Source: Streptomyces spinosisporus (GTDB lineage: Bacteria; Actinomycetota; Actinomycetes; Streptomycetales; Streptomycetaceae). From it: a stretch of DNA of 64,000 bases. A model generated the notes under the pieces. The model ran no database searches. It saw only the letters and a list, made by a program, of their open reading frames with translations, and was not told the DNA's origin. The translations under genes were made by a program, and so were the position numbers. Below are positions 53,529 through 62,059 of the stretch, in pieces (position 1 is the first letter of the stretch; the number at the start of each line of letters is the position of its first letter). The stretch spans positions 1 to 64,000 of the forward strand of contig NZ_JALDAX010000021.1 of assembly GCF_022698145.1 (NCBI RefSeq). Reading direction: 5' to 3'.

Positions 53529-54779
53529 ATGGCACCGAACGGTTCTGCCCCCGCGCTACGACGCACGCTGGGCGTCGGCGACGCCGTCGTCATCGGGCTC
53601 GGCTCGATGATCGGAGCCGGCATCTTCGCCGCTCTGGGACCTGCGGCCGGAGCAGCCGGGTCCGGCCTGCTGCTCGGCCTCGCGGTCGCCGCGGTCGTCG
53701 CCTACTGCAACGCCATGGCGTCGGCCCGACTGGCCGCCCAGTACCCGGCATCGGGCGGCACCTACGTGTACGGGCGCGAGCGGCTCGGCCCGTTCTGGGG
53801 CTATCTCGCCGGCTGGTCGTTCGTCGTCGGCAAGACCGCCTCCTGCGCGGCGATGGCGCTCACCGTGGGGGCGTACATCTGGCCCGGACAGGCTCACGCC
53901 GTGGCGGTCGCGGCCGTGGTGGTGCTGACCGCGGTGAACTACGGCGGTGTCCAGAAGTCCGCCTGGGTCACGCGGGTGATCGTGGCAGTTGTCCTCGCCG
54001 TCCTCGCTTTCGTCGTGGTCGTGTGTCTTGGATCCGGGGCGTCCGACGCCGGGCGTCTGGACGCCGGGGCCTCGGGTGGTGCGGGCGGGGTGCTGCAGGC
54101 GGCCGGGCTGCTGTTCTTCGCGTTCGCCGGGTACGCGCGGATCGCAACGCTCGGTGAGGAGGTGCGGGATCCGGCGCGCACCATCCCCCGTGCCATCCCC
54201 TTGGCTCTGGGCATCGCGCTGGCGGTGTACGCGTGTGTGGCGGTGGCTGTCCTTTCCGTGCTGGGGGCGGGCGGCCTCGGGCACGCGGCCGCCCCGCTGG
54301 CCGATGCGGTGCGTGCGGCCGGAGTGCCGGGGCTGATGCCGGTGGTGCGGGTCGGTGCCGCCGTGGCCGCACTTGGTTCGTTGCTCGCTCTGATCCTGGG
54401 CGTCTCGCGCACGACGCTCGCCATGGCCCGCGACCGGCATCTGCCCGGTGTGCTGTCGGCCGTGCATCCGCGCTTCCAGGTGCCGCACCGGGCCGAACTG
54501 GCCGTGGGCGTGGTGGTCGCGGTCCTGGCCGCCACGGTGGACGTGCGGGGCGCGATCGGGTTCTCCTCCTTCGGTGTGCTGGCCTATTACGCCGTGGCCA
54601 ACGCCTCGGCCTGGACGCTGAATCCGGCTCCGACAGCGCGGGTGCTGCCGGCTGTGGGACTCCTCGGGTGTGTGCTGCTGGCGTTCTCGCTGCCGGTGCT
54701 CTCGGTGGTGGTGGGTGCGGGCGTGCTGGTGATGGGCGTGATCGCCTATGGCGTACGTCGATGGGTTGCTGCTCGGTAG
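53529..54779 (+). CDS. APC-family amino acid permease
   Basis: 416 aa with about 12 hydrophobic segments. The N-terminal VIGLGSMIGAGIFAALGPAA is the APC consensus substrate motif in TM1; PASGGTYVYGRERLGPFWGY is the TM3 region, and FFAFAGYARIATLGEEVRDP the TM6 region. It likely imports an amino acid or amine using a cation gradient. Somewhat shorter than most APC members. Alone in its unit; converges with yccF across a repeat-bearing gap. Confidence 0.88.
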   Translation: MAPNGSAPALRRTLGVGDAVVIGLGSMIGAGIFAALGPAAGAAGSGLLLGLAVAAVVAYCNAMASARLAAQYPASGGTYVYGRERLGPFWGYLAGWSFVVGKTASCAAMALTVGAYIWPGQAHAVAVAAVVVLTAVNYGGVQKSAWVTRVIVAVVLAVLAFVVVVCLGSGASDAGRLDAGASGGAGGVLQAAGLLFFAFAGYARIATLGEEVRDPARTIPRAIPLALGIALAVYACVAVAVLSVLGAGGLGHAAAPLADAVRAAGVPGLMPVVRVGAAVAALGSLLALILGVSRTTLAMARDRHLPGVLSAVHPRFQVPHRAELAVGVVVAVLAATVDVRGAIGFSSFGVLAYYAVANASAWTLNPAPTARVLPAVGLLGCVLLAFSLPVLSVVVGAGVLVMGVIAYGVRRWVAAR

Positions 54780-54842
54780 CGGAGGGGAAGGGCGAACGGC
54801 CGGAGGGGACAAATGTGTCAGGACGCTCGCGCCGCGTCCGTA

Positions 54843-54896
54843 CGTATCCGGCCCATGCGTATCCGTCCCATCCGTATGCGGCCCGCACGTATGCGG
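54843..54896. repeat. 15-bp tandem repeat (minisatellite)
   Basis: Units CGTATCCGGCCCATG, CGTATCCGTCCCATC and CGTATGCGGCCCGCA, then a partial CGTATGCGG; 3.6 copies with single-base drift. In one phase it would read as repeated RIRPM, but the frame lacks support as a gene. Copy number is likely to vary between strains. Confidence 0.85.
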
Positions 54897-55037
54897 AAGT
54901 CGGACCAAGGGGCAGCAAGCAGTGAAGGCCGGCCCCATGGACGGGTGTTGCGGGCCTTGGCCACGCCCCGCGTCGGCAACTGCTCGTTCTCGGTCATGGG
55001 TTCATGATGCAGGGCGGCACTGACGGTCGGCTCGGCC

Positions 55038-55063
55038 TGTGGATAACCGCGGGCTGTGGACAA
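55038..55063 (-). promoter_or_regulatory. Two consensus DnaA boxes
   Basis: Read on the minus strand, TTGTCCACA (55055-55063) is the Streptomyces DnaA-box consensus and TTATCCACA (55038-55046) the classical E. coli one. They are in the same orientation, 17 bases apart start to start. The surrounding gap is not oriC, since dnaA and dnaN are absent. They may titrate DnaA or be a fortuitous pair. Confidence 0.5.
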
Positions 55064-55100
55064 CTGGCCCTGCCCAGCCGGCCCGGCTTCGCCGTCCCGG

Positions 55101-55493
55101 TCAGCGAGTCGCGAACGGCTCGTCGGTCCGCACGATCTCGCGGCCGAGCGGCAGCAGAGAGACCGGGATGAGCTTGAAGTTGGCGATGCCGAACGGGATT
55201 CCGATGATCGTGATGCACAGGGCGATGCCCGTGACGATGTGCGCGATGGCCAGCCACCAGCCCGCGAGGATCAGCCACAGGACGTTGCCGATGCAGGACG
55301 GCGCGCCGGCGTCGCGGCGCTCGACCGTCGTGTACCCGAAGGGCCACAGGGCGTAGACGCCGATGCGGAACGCGGCGATGCCGAACGGGATACCGATGAT
55401 CGTGATGCAGAGCAGCAGACCCGCGGCCATGTATCCGAGGAAGAGCCAGAAGCCGCTCAGGACGAGCCAAATGACGTTCAGGATGGTTTTCAC
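55101..55493 (-). CDS. YccF-family inner membrane protein
   Basis: 130 aa. Two tandem YccF (DUF307) repeats, each with LCITIIGIPFGIA, plus four hydrophobic segments. The GTG start at 55493 overlaps the htpX stop (GTGA), so it is translated with htpX. Function unknown; the link to a membrane protease suggests membrane-protein quality control. Confidence 0.9.
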   Translation of the reverse strand: MKTILNVIWLVLSGFWLFLGYMAAGLLLCITIIGIPFGIAAFRIGVYALWPFGYTTVERRDAGAPSCIGNVLWLILAGWWLAIAHIVTGIALCITIIGIPFGIANFKLIPVSLLPLGREIVRTDEPFATR

Positions 55494-56353
55494 CGGGGTC
55501 GACCTGCCATCTTCTCGAGCCGGGAGATGCGCTCCGCCATCGGCGGGTGTGTCGAGAACATCTTGGAGAATCCCTGGCCCGGGCGGAAGGGGTTCGCGAT
55601 CATCATGTGGCTGGCGGACTCGATACGCGGCTCGGGCGGCAACGGCAGTTGCTTGGTGCCTGCTTCGAGCTTGCGCAGCGCACTGGCGAGCGCGAGGGGG
55701 TCGCCGGTCAGCTGCGCGCCGGACGCGTCGGCCTCGTACTCTCTGGAACGGCTGATGGCCAGCTGGATGAGGGTGGCCGCGAGCGGGCCGAGGATCATGA
55801 TCAACAGCATGCCGAGAATGCCAGGACCGTCGTCGTCGTCCGAGCGGCCCACGGGGATCAGCCAGGCGAAGTTGACCAGGAACATGATCACGGAGGCCAG
55901 GGCGCCCGCGACCGACGAGATGAGGATGTCGCGGTTGTAGACGTGACTGAGCTCGTGGCCGATGACGCCGCGCAGTTCGCGCTCGTCCAGGATGCGCAGG
56001 ATGCCTTCCGTGCAGCACACGGCGGCATTGCGCGGATTGCGGCCCGTCGCGAAGGCGTTCGGCGCCTCCGTCGGGGAGATGTAGAGGCGGGGCATGGGCT
56101 GGCGGGCCTGGGTGGAGAGGTCGCGGACCATGCGGTAGAGGGCGGGCGCCTCGAACTCGCTGACCGGGCGGGCACGCATCGCGCGCAGTGCCAGTTTGTC
56201 GCTGTTCCAGTACGCGTACGCGTTGGTGCCCAGAGCGATCACAACCGCGACGACGAGCCCCATGCGGCCGAAGAAACTGCCGATGACGATGATGAGGGCG
56301 GACAGTCCCCCGAGGAGTACTGCGGTCCTTAGCCCGTTGTGCCGGCGGTGCAC
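55490..56353 (-). CDS. htpX: Membrane zinc metalloprotease HtpX
   Basis: 287 aa, M48 family. Two N-terminal hydrophobic segments, then GVIGHELSHVYNRDIL with the HELSH zinc motif, two further membrane segments, and SREYEADASGA with the third zinc ligand Glu. It degrades misfolded membrane proteins. GTG start at 56353. It overlaps yccF by four bases. Confidence 0.94.
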   Translation of the reverse strand: MHRRHNGLRTAVLLGGLSALIIVIGSFFGRMGLVVAVVIALGTNAYAYWNSDKLALRAMRARPVSEFEAPALYRMVRDLSTQARQPMPRLYISPTEAPNAFATGRNPRNAAVCCTEGILRILDERELRGVIGHELSHVYNRDILISSVAGALASVIMFLVNFAWLIPVGRSDDDDGPGILGMLLIMILGPLAATLIQLAISRSREYEADASGAQLTGDPLALASALRKLEAGTKQLPLPPEPRIESASHMMIANPFRPGQGFSKMFSTHPPMAERISRLEKMAGRPR

Positions 56354-56580
56354 GGTACGCCCTCCAAGTGGTGCAGCAGGGGAACCCTTTGCTTGCGGAT
56401 CTTGCGTGCTGTCTCGGGTGCCACCGGTGCCGTGGCGACACGTCCAGTGGACCCTCCCTCACTGGTCAACGCCAGGCGAGGGCCACTAGTTCCCTTGTGC
56501 GTACCGTGCCGCCGGTCGGCCGACCGAGTGACGGCCACCCTGAGCGGTCGGCGCGGCGGCGCCGGGCGGCCGGTGCCGGC

Positions 56581-58101
56581 TCAGAAGAGGGTCGTGTCGG
56601 CGAAGCGCAGGATCAGCTGCGGCGCTCCGGACAGGGCGATGCCGAGGACGCCCGTGAGGGTGAGGGCCGTGGTGAGCGGCGCCGGGAGACGGTGCTCGAC
56701 GGGCTCGCCCTCGGGGGCGCGGAACAGCAGGGCCGTCCATTGGAGGTAGTAGAACAGCGCGACGACGACGTTGGCGGCCATGATCACGGCCAGCCAGCCG
56801 AGTCCGGCGTCGACCGCCGCCGAGAACACGGTGACCTTGGCGAACAGGCCGATGATGCCCGGGGGCAGTCCGGCCAGGCTGAGCAGGAAGAAGGCCATCA
56901 CAAGGGCGGCGAGCGGGTTCCTCGCGTACAGGCCTTGGTAGTCCGTGATGCGGTTCGCGTTCCTGGTGCGGCCCACGAGGGCGACCACCGCGAAGGCGCC
57001 GAGGTTCACGGCCGCGTACATCAGGGCGTAGGCGACCGTGGATCCGATGGAGTGTTCGGCGTCGTCGGAGTAGGCGGCAGCGGCGATCGGTACGAGGAGG
57101 TAGCCGGCCTGGCCCACCGACGACCAGGCGAGCAGCCGTACCGCGCTGTACGCGCGCGTGGCCTGCTGGCGCAGGGCGCCGACGTTGCCGACCGTCATGG
57201 TGAGCGCGGCCAGGGCTGCGAGCGCCGGGCCCCAGACGTCGGCGTACGACGGGAAGGCGATGACGGTGACGAGGATCAGGCCGGTGAAGCCGACCGCCTT
57301 GCCGACGACCGAGAGGTAGGCGGCGATCGGCAGGGGCGCGCCCACGTAGGTGTCCGGGACCCAGAAGTGGAAGGGAACAGCGGCCGTCTTGAAGGCGAAG
57401 CCGACGAGGGTGAGGGCCACTCCCGTCTGGGCGAGGGTGTGCAGCTGGCCGTCGACGTGCTGGATGCGTTCGGCGACCTGGGTGAGGTACAGGGTGCCTG
57501 TGGAGGCGTACACGAAGCTGATGCCCATGAGGCTGACGGCGGTCGCGGTGACCGACGACAGGAAGAACTTCAGGGCCGCTTCGGAGGACTTCTTGTCGCC
57601 GTGCCGCAGGCCCACGAGCGCGAAGGCGGGCAGGGAGGCGACCTCCAGGGCGACGATCAGCGTCGCGAGGTCGCGGGAGGCCGGCATGAGGGCGGCTCCG
57701 GCCGCGGAGGAGAGCAGCAGGAACCAGTACTCCCCTTCGGGGAGTTGTTTGTCGGCGTCCTTCAGTGTGGTCACCGACAGGAGGGCCGACAGAAGAGCGC
57801 CGCCGAGTACCAGGAACTGGACGACCAGGGTGAAGCGGTCGGCCGTGTAGCTGCACGCGTGCGTGCCGTTCACGCAGAAGGTGCTGCGGTCGCCGTCCAG
57901 CAGCGGCAGGAGCATCAGCGCGGCGGCGACCAGGCCCGCGACGGAGGTCCAGCCGAGGAGGGGTTTGCGCGTCTCCGGTACGAACAGGTCGGCGACGAGC
58001 ACCGCGAGCGCCACCACGGCGGCGATGGTCGGCGGTGCGACGGCGAGCCAGTCGACGGACTGGATGAGGTTCGCGGCCGGCGGCTGGGCCAAGGAGCTCA
58101 T
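56581..58101 (-). CDS. nuoN: NADH-quinone oxidoreductase subunit N
   Basis: 506 aa, 14 membrane segments, a Mrp-like proton channel of complex I. Motifs ALEVASLPAFALVGL, FKTAAVPFHFWVPDTYVGAP and SVGQAGYLLVPIA carry the conserved Glu and Lys residues of the channel. Start MSSLAQPPAANLIQSVDWLA, overlapping nuoM by four bases (ATGA). Last gene of the nuo operon. Confidence 0.96.
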   Translation of the reverse strand: MSSLAQPPAANLIQSVDWLAVAPPTIAAVVALAVLVADLFVPETRKPLLGWTSVAGLVAAALMLLPLLDGDRSTFCVNGTHACSYTADRFTLVVQFLVLGGALLSALLSVTTLKDADKQLPEGEYWFLLLSSAAGAALMPASRDLATLIVALEVASLPAFALVGLRHGDKKSSEAALKFFLSSVTATAVSLMGISFVYASTGTLYLTQVAERIQHVDGQLHTLAQTGVALTLVGFAFKTAAVPFHFWVPDTYVGAPLPIAAYLSVVGKAVGFTGLILVTVIAFPSYADVWGPALAALAALTMTVGNVGALRQQATRAYSAVRLLAWSSVGQAGYLLVPIAAAAYSDDAEHSIGSTVAYALMYAAVNLGAFAVVALVGRTRNANRITDYQGLYARNPLAALVMAFFLLSLAGLPPGIIGLFAKVTVFSAAVDAGLGWLAVIMAANVVVALFYYLQWTALLFRAPEGEPVEHRLPAPLTTALTLTGVLGIALSGAPQLILRFADTTLF

Positions 58102-59672
58102 CGGGTGCCTCCTGCGAGGAGCTGCTGGACGGCCGGATCGGTCAGGCCCAGGAGGGCCTTGGGCCACAGCCCGGCGACGACGGTGAGGGCGACGAGCGGA
58201 GTCCAGGCCGCGAACTCGTAGGTGTGGACGTCGGCGAGCTGCGGCGCTTCCTGCGGTACGGCGCCCATGCAGACACGGCGGACCACGACGAGCATGTACG
58301 CGGCTGTCAGGAGGGTGCCGAGGGCCGCGATCGCCATGAAGGTGAGGAAGGCGGGGCGGCTGAGGTCGTCGGCGGGATCGAACGCGCCGAACAGGGCCAG
58401 CATCTCGCCCCAGAAGCCTGCCAGTCCGGGAAGGCCCAGCGAGGCGACCGCTCCGAAGGCGAGCAGGCCGCCCAGGCGCGGCGCCTTGCCGTAGAGGGCG
58501 GCTCCCGTCTGGTCGGCGAGGCTGTCGAGGTCGGTGGTGCCCGTGCGGTCCTTGAGCGCGCCGACCAGGAAGAACAGCAGGCCGGTGATGAGGCCGTGGG
58601 CGATGTTGGCGAACAGGGCGCCGTTCACGCCGGTCGGGGTCATGGTCGCGATGCCGAGCAGGACGAAGCCCATGTGGCCGACGGACGAGTAGGCGATGAG
58701 GCGCTTGAGGTCGCCCTTCGCGCCCTGCTTGGCGAGAGCCAGGCAGGCGAGGGATCCGTAGATGATCCCGACGACGGCGAAGGCGGCGAGGTAGGGCGCG
58801 AAGGTGTGGAAGCCGTTCGGCGCGATCGGCAGGATGATCCGGACGAACCCGTACGTACCCATCTTCAGCAGTACACCGGCCAGCATGACCGAGCCGACGG
58901 TCGGCGCGGAGGTGTGGGCGTCGGGCAGCCAGCTGTGCAGCGGCCACATCGGCGTCTTGACCGCGAGCCCGATCCCGATCGCCAGAACGGCGATGACCTG
59001 CACGGATGCGGTCAGCGACCGGCCGTTGTCAGTGGCGAGTGCCACCATGTCGAAGGTGCCGGCCTTGATCCCGATCAGGAGCAGGCCGAGCAGCATGACG
59101 ACCGAACCGAGCAGTGTGTAGAGGATGAACCGCCAGGCGGCCCGGGTCCTGCCCTCGCCGCCCCAGCGGGCGATGAGGAAGTACATCGGGACGAGCACCA
59201 TCTCGAACGCGAGGAAGAACAGCAGCAGATCGAGGACGGCGAAGCTCGCGAGCGTGCCGGACTCGAGGACCAGCAGCAGTGCGACGAAGGCCTTCGGGGT
59301 CGGGCCCGCGGGCATCTTGAAGTACGAGTAGAGCGCGCAGAGGAAGGTCAGCAGCGCGGTCAGGACCAGAAGGGGGAGGGAGATGCCGTCGATGCCGAGG
59401 TGGATCCGCACGTCGAGTGCGGGGATCCAGCTGATGTCGGTCGTGGCCTGCATCTTCGACGGATGGTCGTGGTCGAAGCCGAGCGCGAGGACGATCGCCG
59501 CGATGAGGACCGCTCCGGTCACGCTCACGCCGTGCCGCAGCACGGCCTGCTCGGGCGACTTCCCCTTCAGCCCGGGCGGGGCGGGCAGCAGCGCGGCGAG
59601 CGCACCGAGAAGCGGCACGACGACGATCAACGCCAGAAGGAACTGCATCACGGACTCGCTGATATCGATCAC
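58098..59672 (-). CDS. nuoM: NADH-quinone oxidoreductase subunit M
   Basis: 524 aa, 14 membrane segments. Includes HLGIDGISLPLLVLTALLTF, FEMVLVPMYFLIARWGGEGR with the channel Glu, TPMWPLHSWLPDAHTSAPTV with the channel Lys, and YSSVGHMGFVLLGIA. The GTG at 59672 is taken as start; the nearby ATG at MQFLLALIVV is an alternative. Six bases after nuoL. Confidence 0.95.
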   Translation of the reverse strand: MIDISESVMQFLLALIVVVPLLGALAALLPAPPGLKGKSPEQAVLRHGVSVTGAVLIAAIVLALGFDHDHPSKMQATTDISWIPALDVRIHLGIDGISLPLLVLTALLTFLCALYSYFKMPAGPTPKAFVALLLVLESGTLASFAVLDLLLFFLAFEMVLVPMYFLIARWGGEGRTRAAWRFILYTLLGSVVMLLGLLLIGIKAGTFDMVALATDNGRSLTASVQVIAVLAIGIGLAVKTPMWPLHSWLPDAHTSAPTVGSVMLAGVLLKMGTYGFVRIILPIAPNGFHTFAPYLAAFAVVGIIYGSLACLALAKQGAKGDLKRLIAYSSVGHMGFVLLGIATMTPTGVNGALFANIAHGLITGLLFFLVGALKDRTGTTDLDSLADQTGAALYGKAPRLGGLLAFGAVASLGLPGLAGFWGEMLALFGAFDPADDLSRPAFLTFMAIAALGTLLTAAYMLVVVRRVCMGAVPQEAPQLADVHTYEFAAWTPLVALTVVAGLWPKALLGLTDPAVQQLLAGGTR

Positions 59673-59678
59673 GCCTGC

Positions 59679-61673
59679 TCACGCTCCCGTGGCGACGAGG
59701 ACGGCGGCGACCGCGAGGACGACGGTGCCGGCGAGCAGCGCGCTCACATAGGTCTGCACATTGCCGGTCTGGGCGCGCCGTACGGCGGCTCCCAGCAGGC
59801 GGGGTAGGGCTCCCGCACCGCGTACGTAGGTCTCGACGACCTCGCGGTCCAGGAACCGGACGAGACTCGCGCCGGCCAGGACCGGGCGGACGAAGAGCGC
59901 CGCGTACAGGGCGTCGAGGTGGAAGCCGACGGCCGCGTGCCGGTGCAGCGGGCCGAGCAGCAGCCGTCCCGGGTCCGCCGGGTCGGGCGCGGAGGCGACG
60001 TCGCCGTACGCGGGTGCATGGGTGGCGATGGCCTCGGCCTCGACGAGTCCGGCGTCGCCCTCGGGGTGGGCGGCGACCGCGCCCAGCGGGACGCGGGCCG
60101 CGAGCGCCGTGCTGTGCCGCCAGGCCGCATAGGTGACGATGCCGCCGACCAGGGCCACTCCCGTACCGAGGATGGAGGTGGTGAGGGTCGGGGCGAGGTC
60201 ACGGCCGTCGAACCAGTCGGGCAGCGAGCGGTAGGCGAACCCGCCGAGCGCAAGGGACGGGACGGCGAGGACCCACAGTACGACGGTCATGGTGAGCGGC
60301 TGGCGGCCGTGGTCCGGAGCCTCGGTGCCCTGTCCGCGGAAGGCGAGCAGCCACAGCCGCAGCGCGTACGCGGCGGTGAGTGCGGTGGTGACCAGGCCGG
60401 CGACGAGGGTGATCCAGCCCGCGGCTCCGGGGGCGTGCTCGGTGTGTCCGGTGGCGACATGTTCTGCGGCGCCGAGGACGGACTCCTTGGAGAAGAAGCC
60501 GCTGAAGGGCGGGATCGCGGCGAGTGCAAGGAGCGCCACGGTCATCGTCCAGAAGGCGTCGGGGACACGGTCGCGCAAGTTGCTCATGCGGGACATGGCA
60601 GCCAGCGAGTTGGTGCCGGCGGCGTGGATGATCACGCCGGCGGCGAGGAACAGCAGCGCCTTGAAGGCGCCGTGGGACAGGAGGTGGAAGACGGCGGCGC
60701 CGCGGTCGCCCACGGCGAGGGCGCCGGTCATGTAGCCGAGCTGGCCGATCGTCGAGTAGGCGAGGACGCGCTTGATGTCGTCCTGGGCGAGTGCGGCGAG
60801 GCCCGAGCCGAGCATGGTGACGGCGGCCATGACGGCCAGGACCACCATCGCGGCCGAGGAGGCCTCGAAGACCGGGAGGAGACGGGCGACGAAGTAGACA
60901 CCGGCGGCGACCATCGTCGCGGCGTGGATCAGCGCGGAAACGGGCGTCGGGCCGGCCATCGCGTCGGGGAGCCAGGTGTGTAGCGGGAACTGCGCCGACT
61001 TGCCGGCCACGCCCGCGAGGAGCAGCAGGGCGATCAGCGTCGGGTGGTCGAGGCCGCCGCTCGCGACGGCGCCGAGGACCTTCGTGATCCGGAAGGAGCC
61101 GGTGTCGGTGGCGAGGGCGAACAGACCGATGAGGAAGGGGACATCACCGAGCTTGGTCACCAGGAAGGCCTTGATGGAGGCGGCGCGGGCCTCCGGGGTC
61201 TCCCAGTAGTGGCCGACCAGGAAGTAGGAGCAGATGCCCATGATCTCCCAGCCGACCAGCAGCACGATCAGGTCGCCGGAGTAGACGACGAGCAGCATCG
61301 CGGAGGTGAACAGGGAGACGAGGGCGGCGTACGAGGGGTAGCGCGGGTCGTCGCGCAGGTAGCCCGCGGAGTAGATCTGCACGCAGGAGGCGACGACGCC
61401 GACCAGAACGGCGACAAGGGCGGCGAAGCCGTCGATGTGCAGGGCGAGTTCGATGGGGACCGAGCCGGTGGGCGTGAGCTCGGTGTGCGCGTCGACGGCC
61501 TGGTCGCCGCCCTGGCGTACGGCGACCAGCACGGCCAGTACGAACGAGGCGAGAGTCGGCAGGACCGCGAGTGGGCGGACGAAGCCGGGGGCCGTGCGGC
61601 CCAGGAGCAGGCCAGCCACGGCGCCCAGGAACGGCAGGAGGGGGACGAGGACGGCGAGGGTGGTCGTGGTCAC
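59679..61673 (-). CDS. nuoL: NADH-quinone oxidoreductase subunit L
   Basis: 664 aa, about 16 membrane segments including the lateral helix region. HIDGFAALVAVLVGVVASCV, GWEIMGICSYFLVGHYWETP, SAQFPLHTWLPDAMAGPTPV and STIGQLGYMTGALA are the channel blocks. GTG start overlaps the nuoK stop (GTGA). Distal proton pump of complex I. Confidence 0.96.
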   Translation of the reverse strand: MTTTTLAVLVPLLPFLGAVAGLLLGRTAPGFVRPLAVLPTLASFVLAVLVAVRQGGDQAVDAHTELTPTGSVPIELALHIDGFAALVAVLVGVVASCVQIYSAGYLRDDPRYPSYAALVSLFTSAMLLVVYSGDLIVLLVGWEIMGICSYFLVGHYWETPEARAASIKAFLVTKLGDVPFLIGLFALATDTGSFRITKVLGAVASGGLDHPTLIALLLLAGVAGKSAQFPLHTWLPDAMAGPTPVSALIHAATMVAAGVYFVARLLPVFEASSAAMVVLAVMAAVTMLGSGLAALAQDDIKRVLAYSTIGQLGYMTGALAVGDRGAAVFHLLSHGAFKALLFLAAGVIIHAAGTNSLAAMSRMSNLRDRVPDAFWTMTVALLALAAIPPFSGFFSKESVLGAAEHVATGHTEHAPGAAGWITLVAGLVTTALTAAYALRLWLLAFRGQGTEAPDHGRQPLTMTVVLWVLAVPSLALGGFAYRSLPDWFDGRDLAPTLTTSILGTGVALVGGIVTYAAWRHSTALAARVPLGAVAAHPEGDAGLVEAEAIATHAPAYGDVASAPDPADPGRLLLGPLHRHAAVGFHLDALYAALFVRPVLAGASLVRFLDREVVETYVRGAGALPRLLGAAVRRAQTGNVQTYVSALLAGTVVLAVAAVLVATGA

Positions 61674-62059
61674 GCGGAGGCCTCAGCCTTCCCGGTCTGA
61701 TCCGTCGTCGGGGCGTCGTCTTCGGGGCCGTCGCTCTCGTGGCCCTCGGCGCTGTCGCGGAGTCTGTCGATGGCGGAGGTGCCGCGGTTGCGGTAGACGG
61801 CGAGCACGATCGACAGGCCGATGCCGATCTCAGCGGCGGCGATGGCGATGGTGAACAGGGTCAGGGCCTGGCCGGAGTGCAGGGTGTCCCGGGCGGCCTT
61901 GCTGAGCCAGACGTCGAAGGCGACGAGGTTGAGGTTGACGGCGTTGAGCATCAGCTCGACGGACATCAGGACCAGGATCGCGTTGCGGCGGGCGAGGACG
62001 CCGTACAGGCCGGTGCAGAAAAGGAGGGCCGAGAGCACGGCGGGATAGGCGAGATGCAT
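61670..62059 (-). CDS. nuoK: NADH-quinone oxidoreductase subunit K
   Basis: 129 aa, three membrane segments. LLFCTGLYGVLARRNAILVL, MSVELMLNAVNLNLVAF and AAAEIGIGLSIVLAVYRNRG contain the two buried glutamates of the proton path. A charged ~30-residue cytoplasmic tail (RDSAEGHESDGPEDDAPT) is longer than in E. coli. Shares one base with the nuoJ stop. Confidence 0.95.
   Translation of the reverse strand: MHLAYPAVLSALLFCTGLYGVLARRNAILVLMSVELMLNAVNLNLVAFDVWLSKAARDTLHSGQALTLFTIAIAAAEIGIGLSIVLAVYRNRGTSAIDRLRDSAEGHESDGPEDDAPTTDQTGKAEASA

Larger units (their letters stand above)
54780..55100. other. Gap between convergent genes with minisatellite and DnaA boxes, no gene
   Basis: 321 bases between the APC stop and the yccF stop. 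It holds a 15-bp tandem repeat (54843-54896) and two DnaA-box sequences (55038-55063). Short open frames cross it in several phases, but none has a convincing start or family match. Confidence 0.7.

Noticed and set aside
54813..55007. A 64-codon plus-strand frame with RIRPM repeats
   Set aside because: No ribosome-binding site; the repeat is explained by a 15-bp minisatellite, and other phases are equally open.
56354..56580. A possible short gene between htpX and nuoN
   Set aside because: Open frames here overlap the htpX start region and have no motif; I read the stretch as the htpX promoter and leader.
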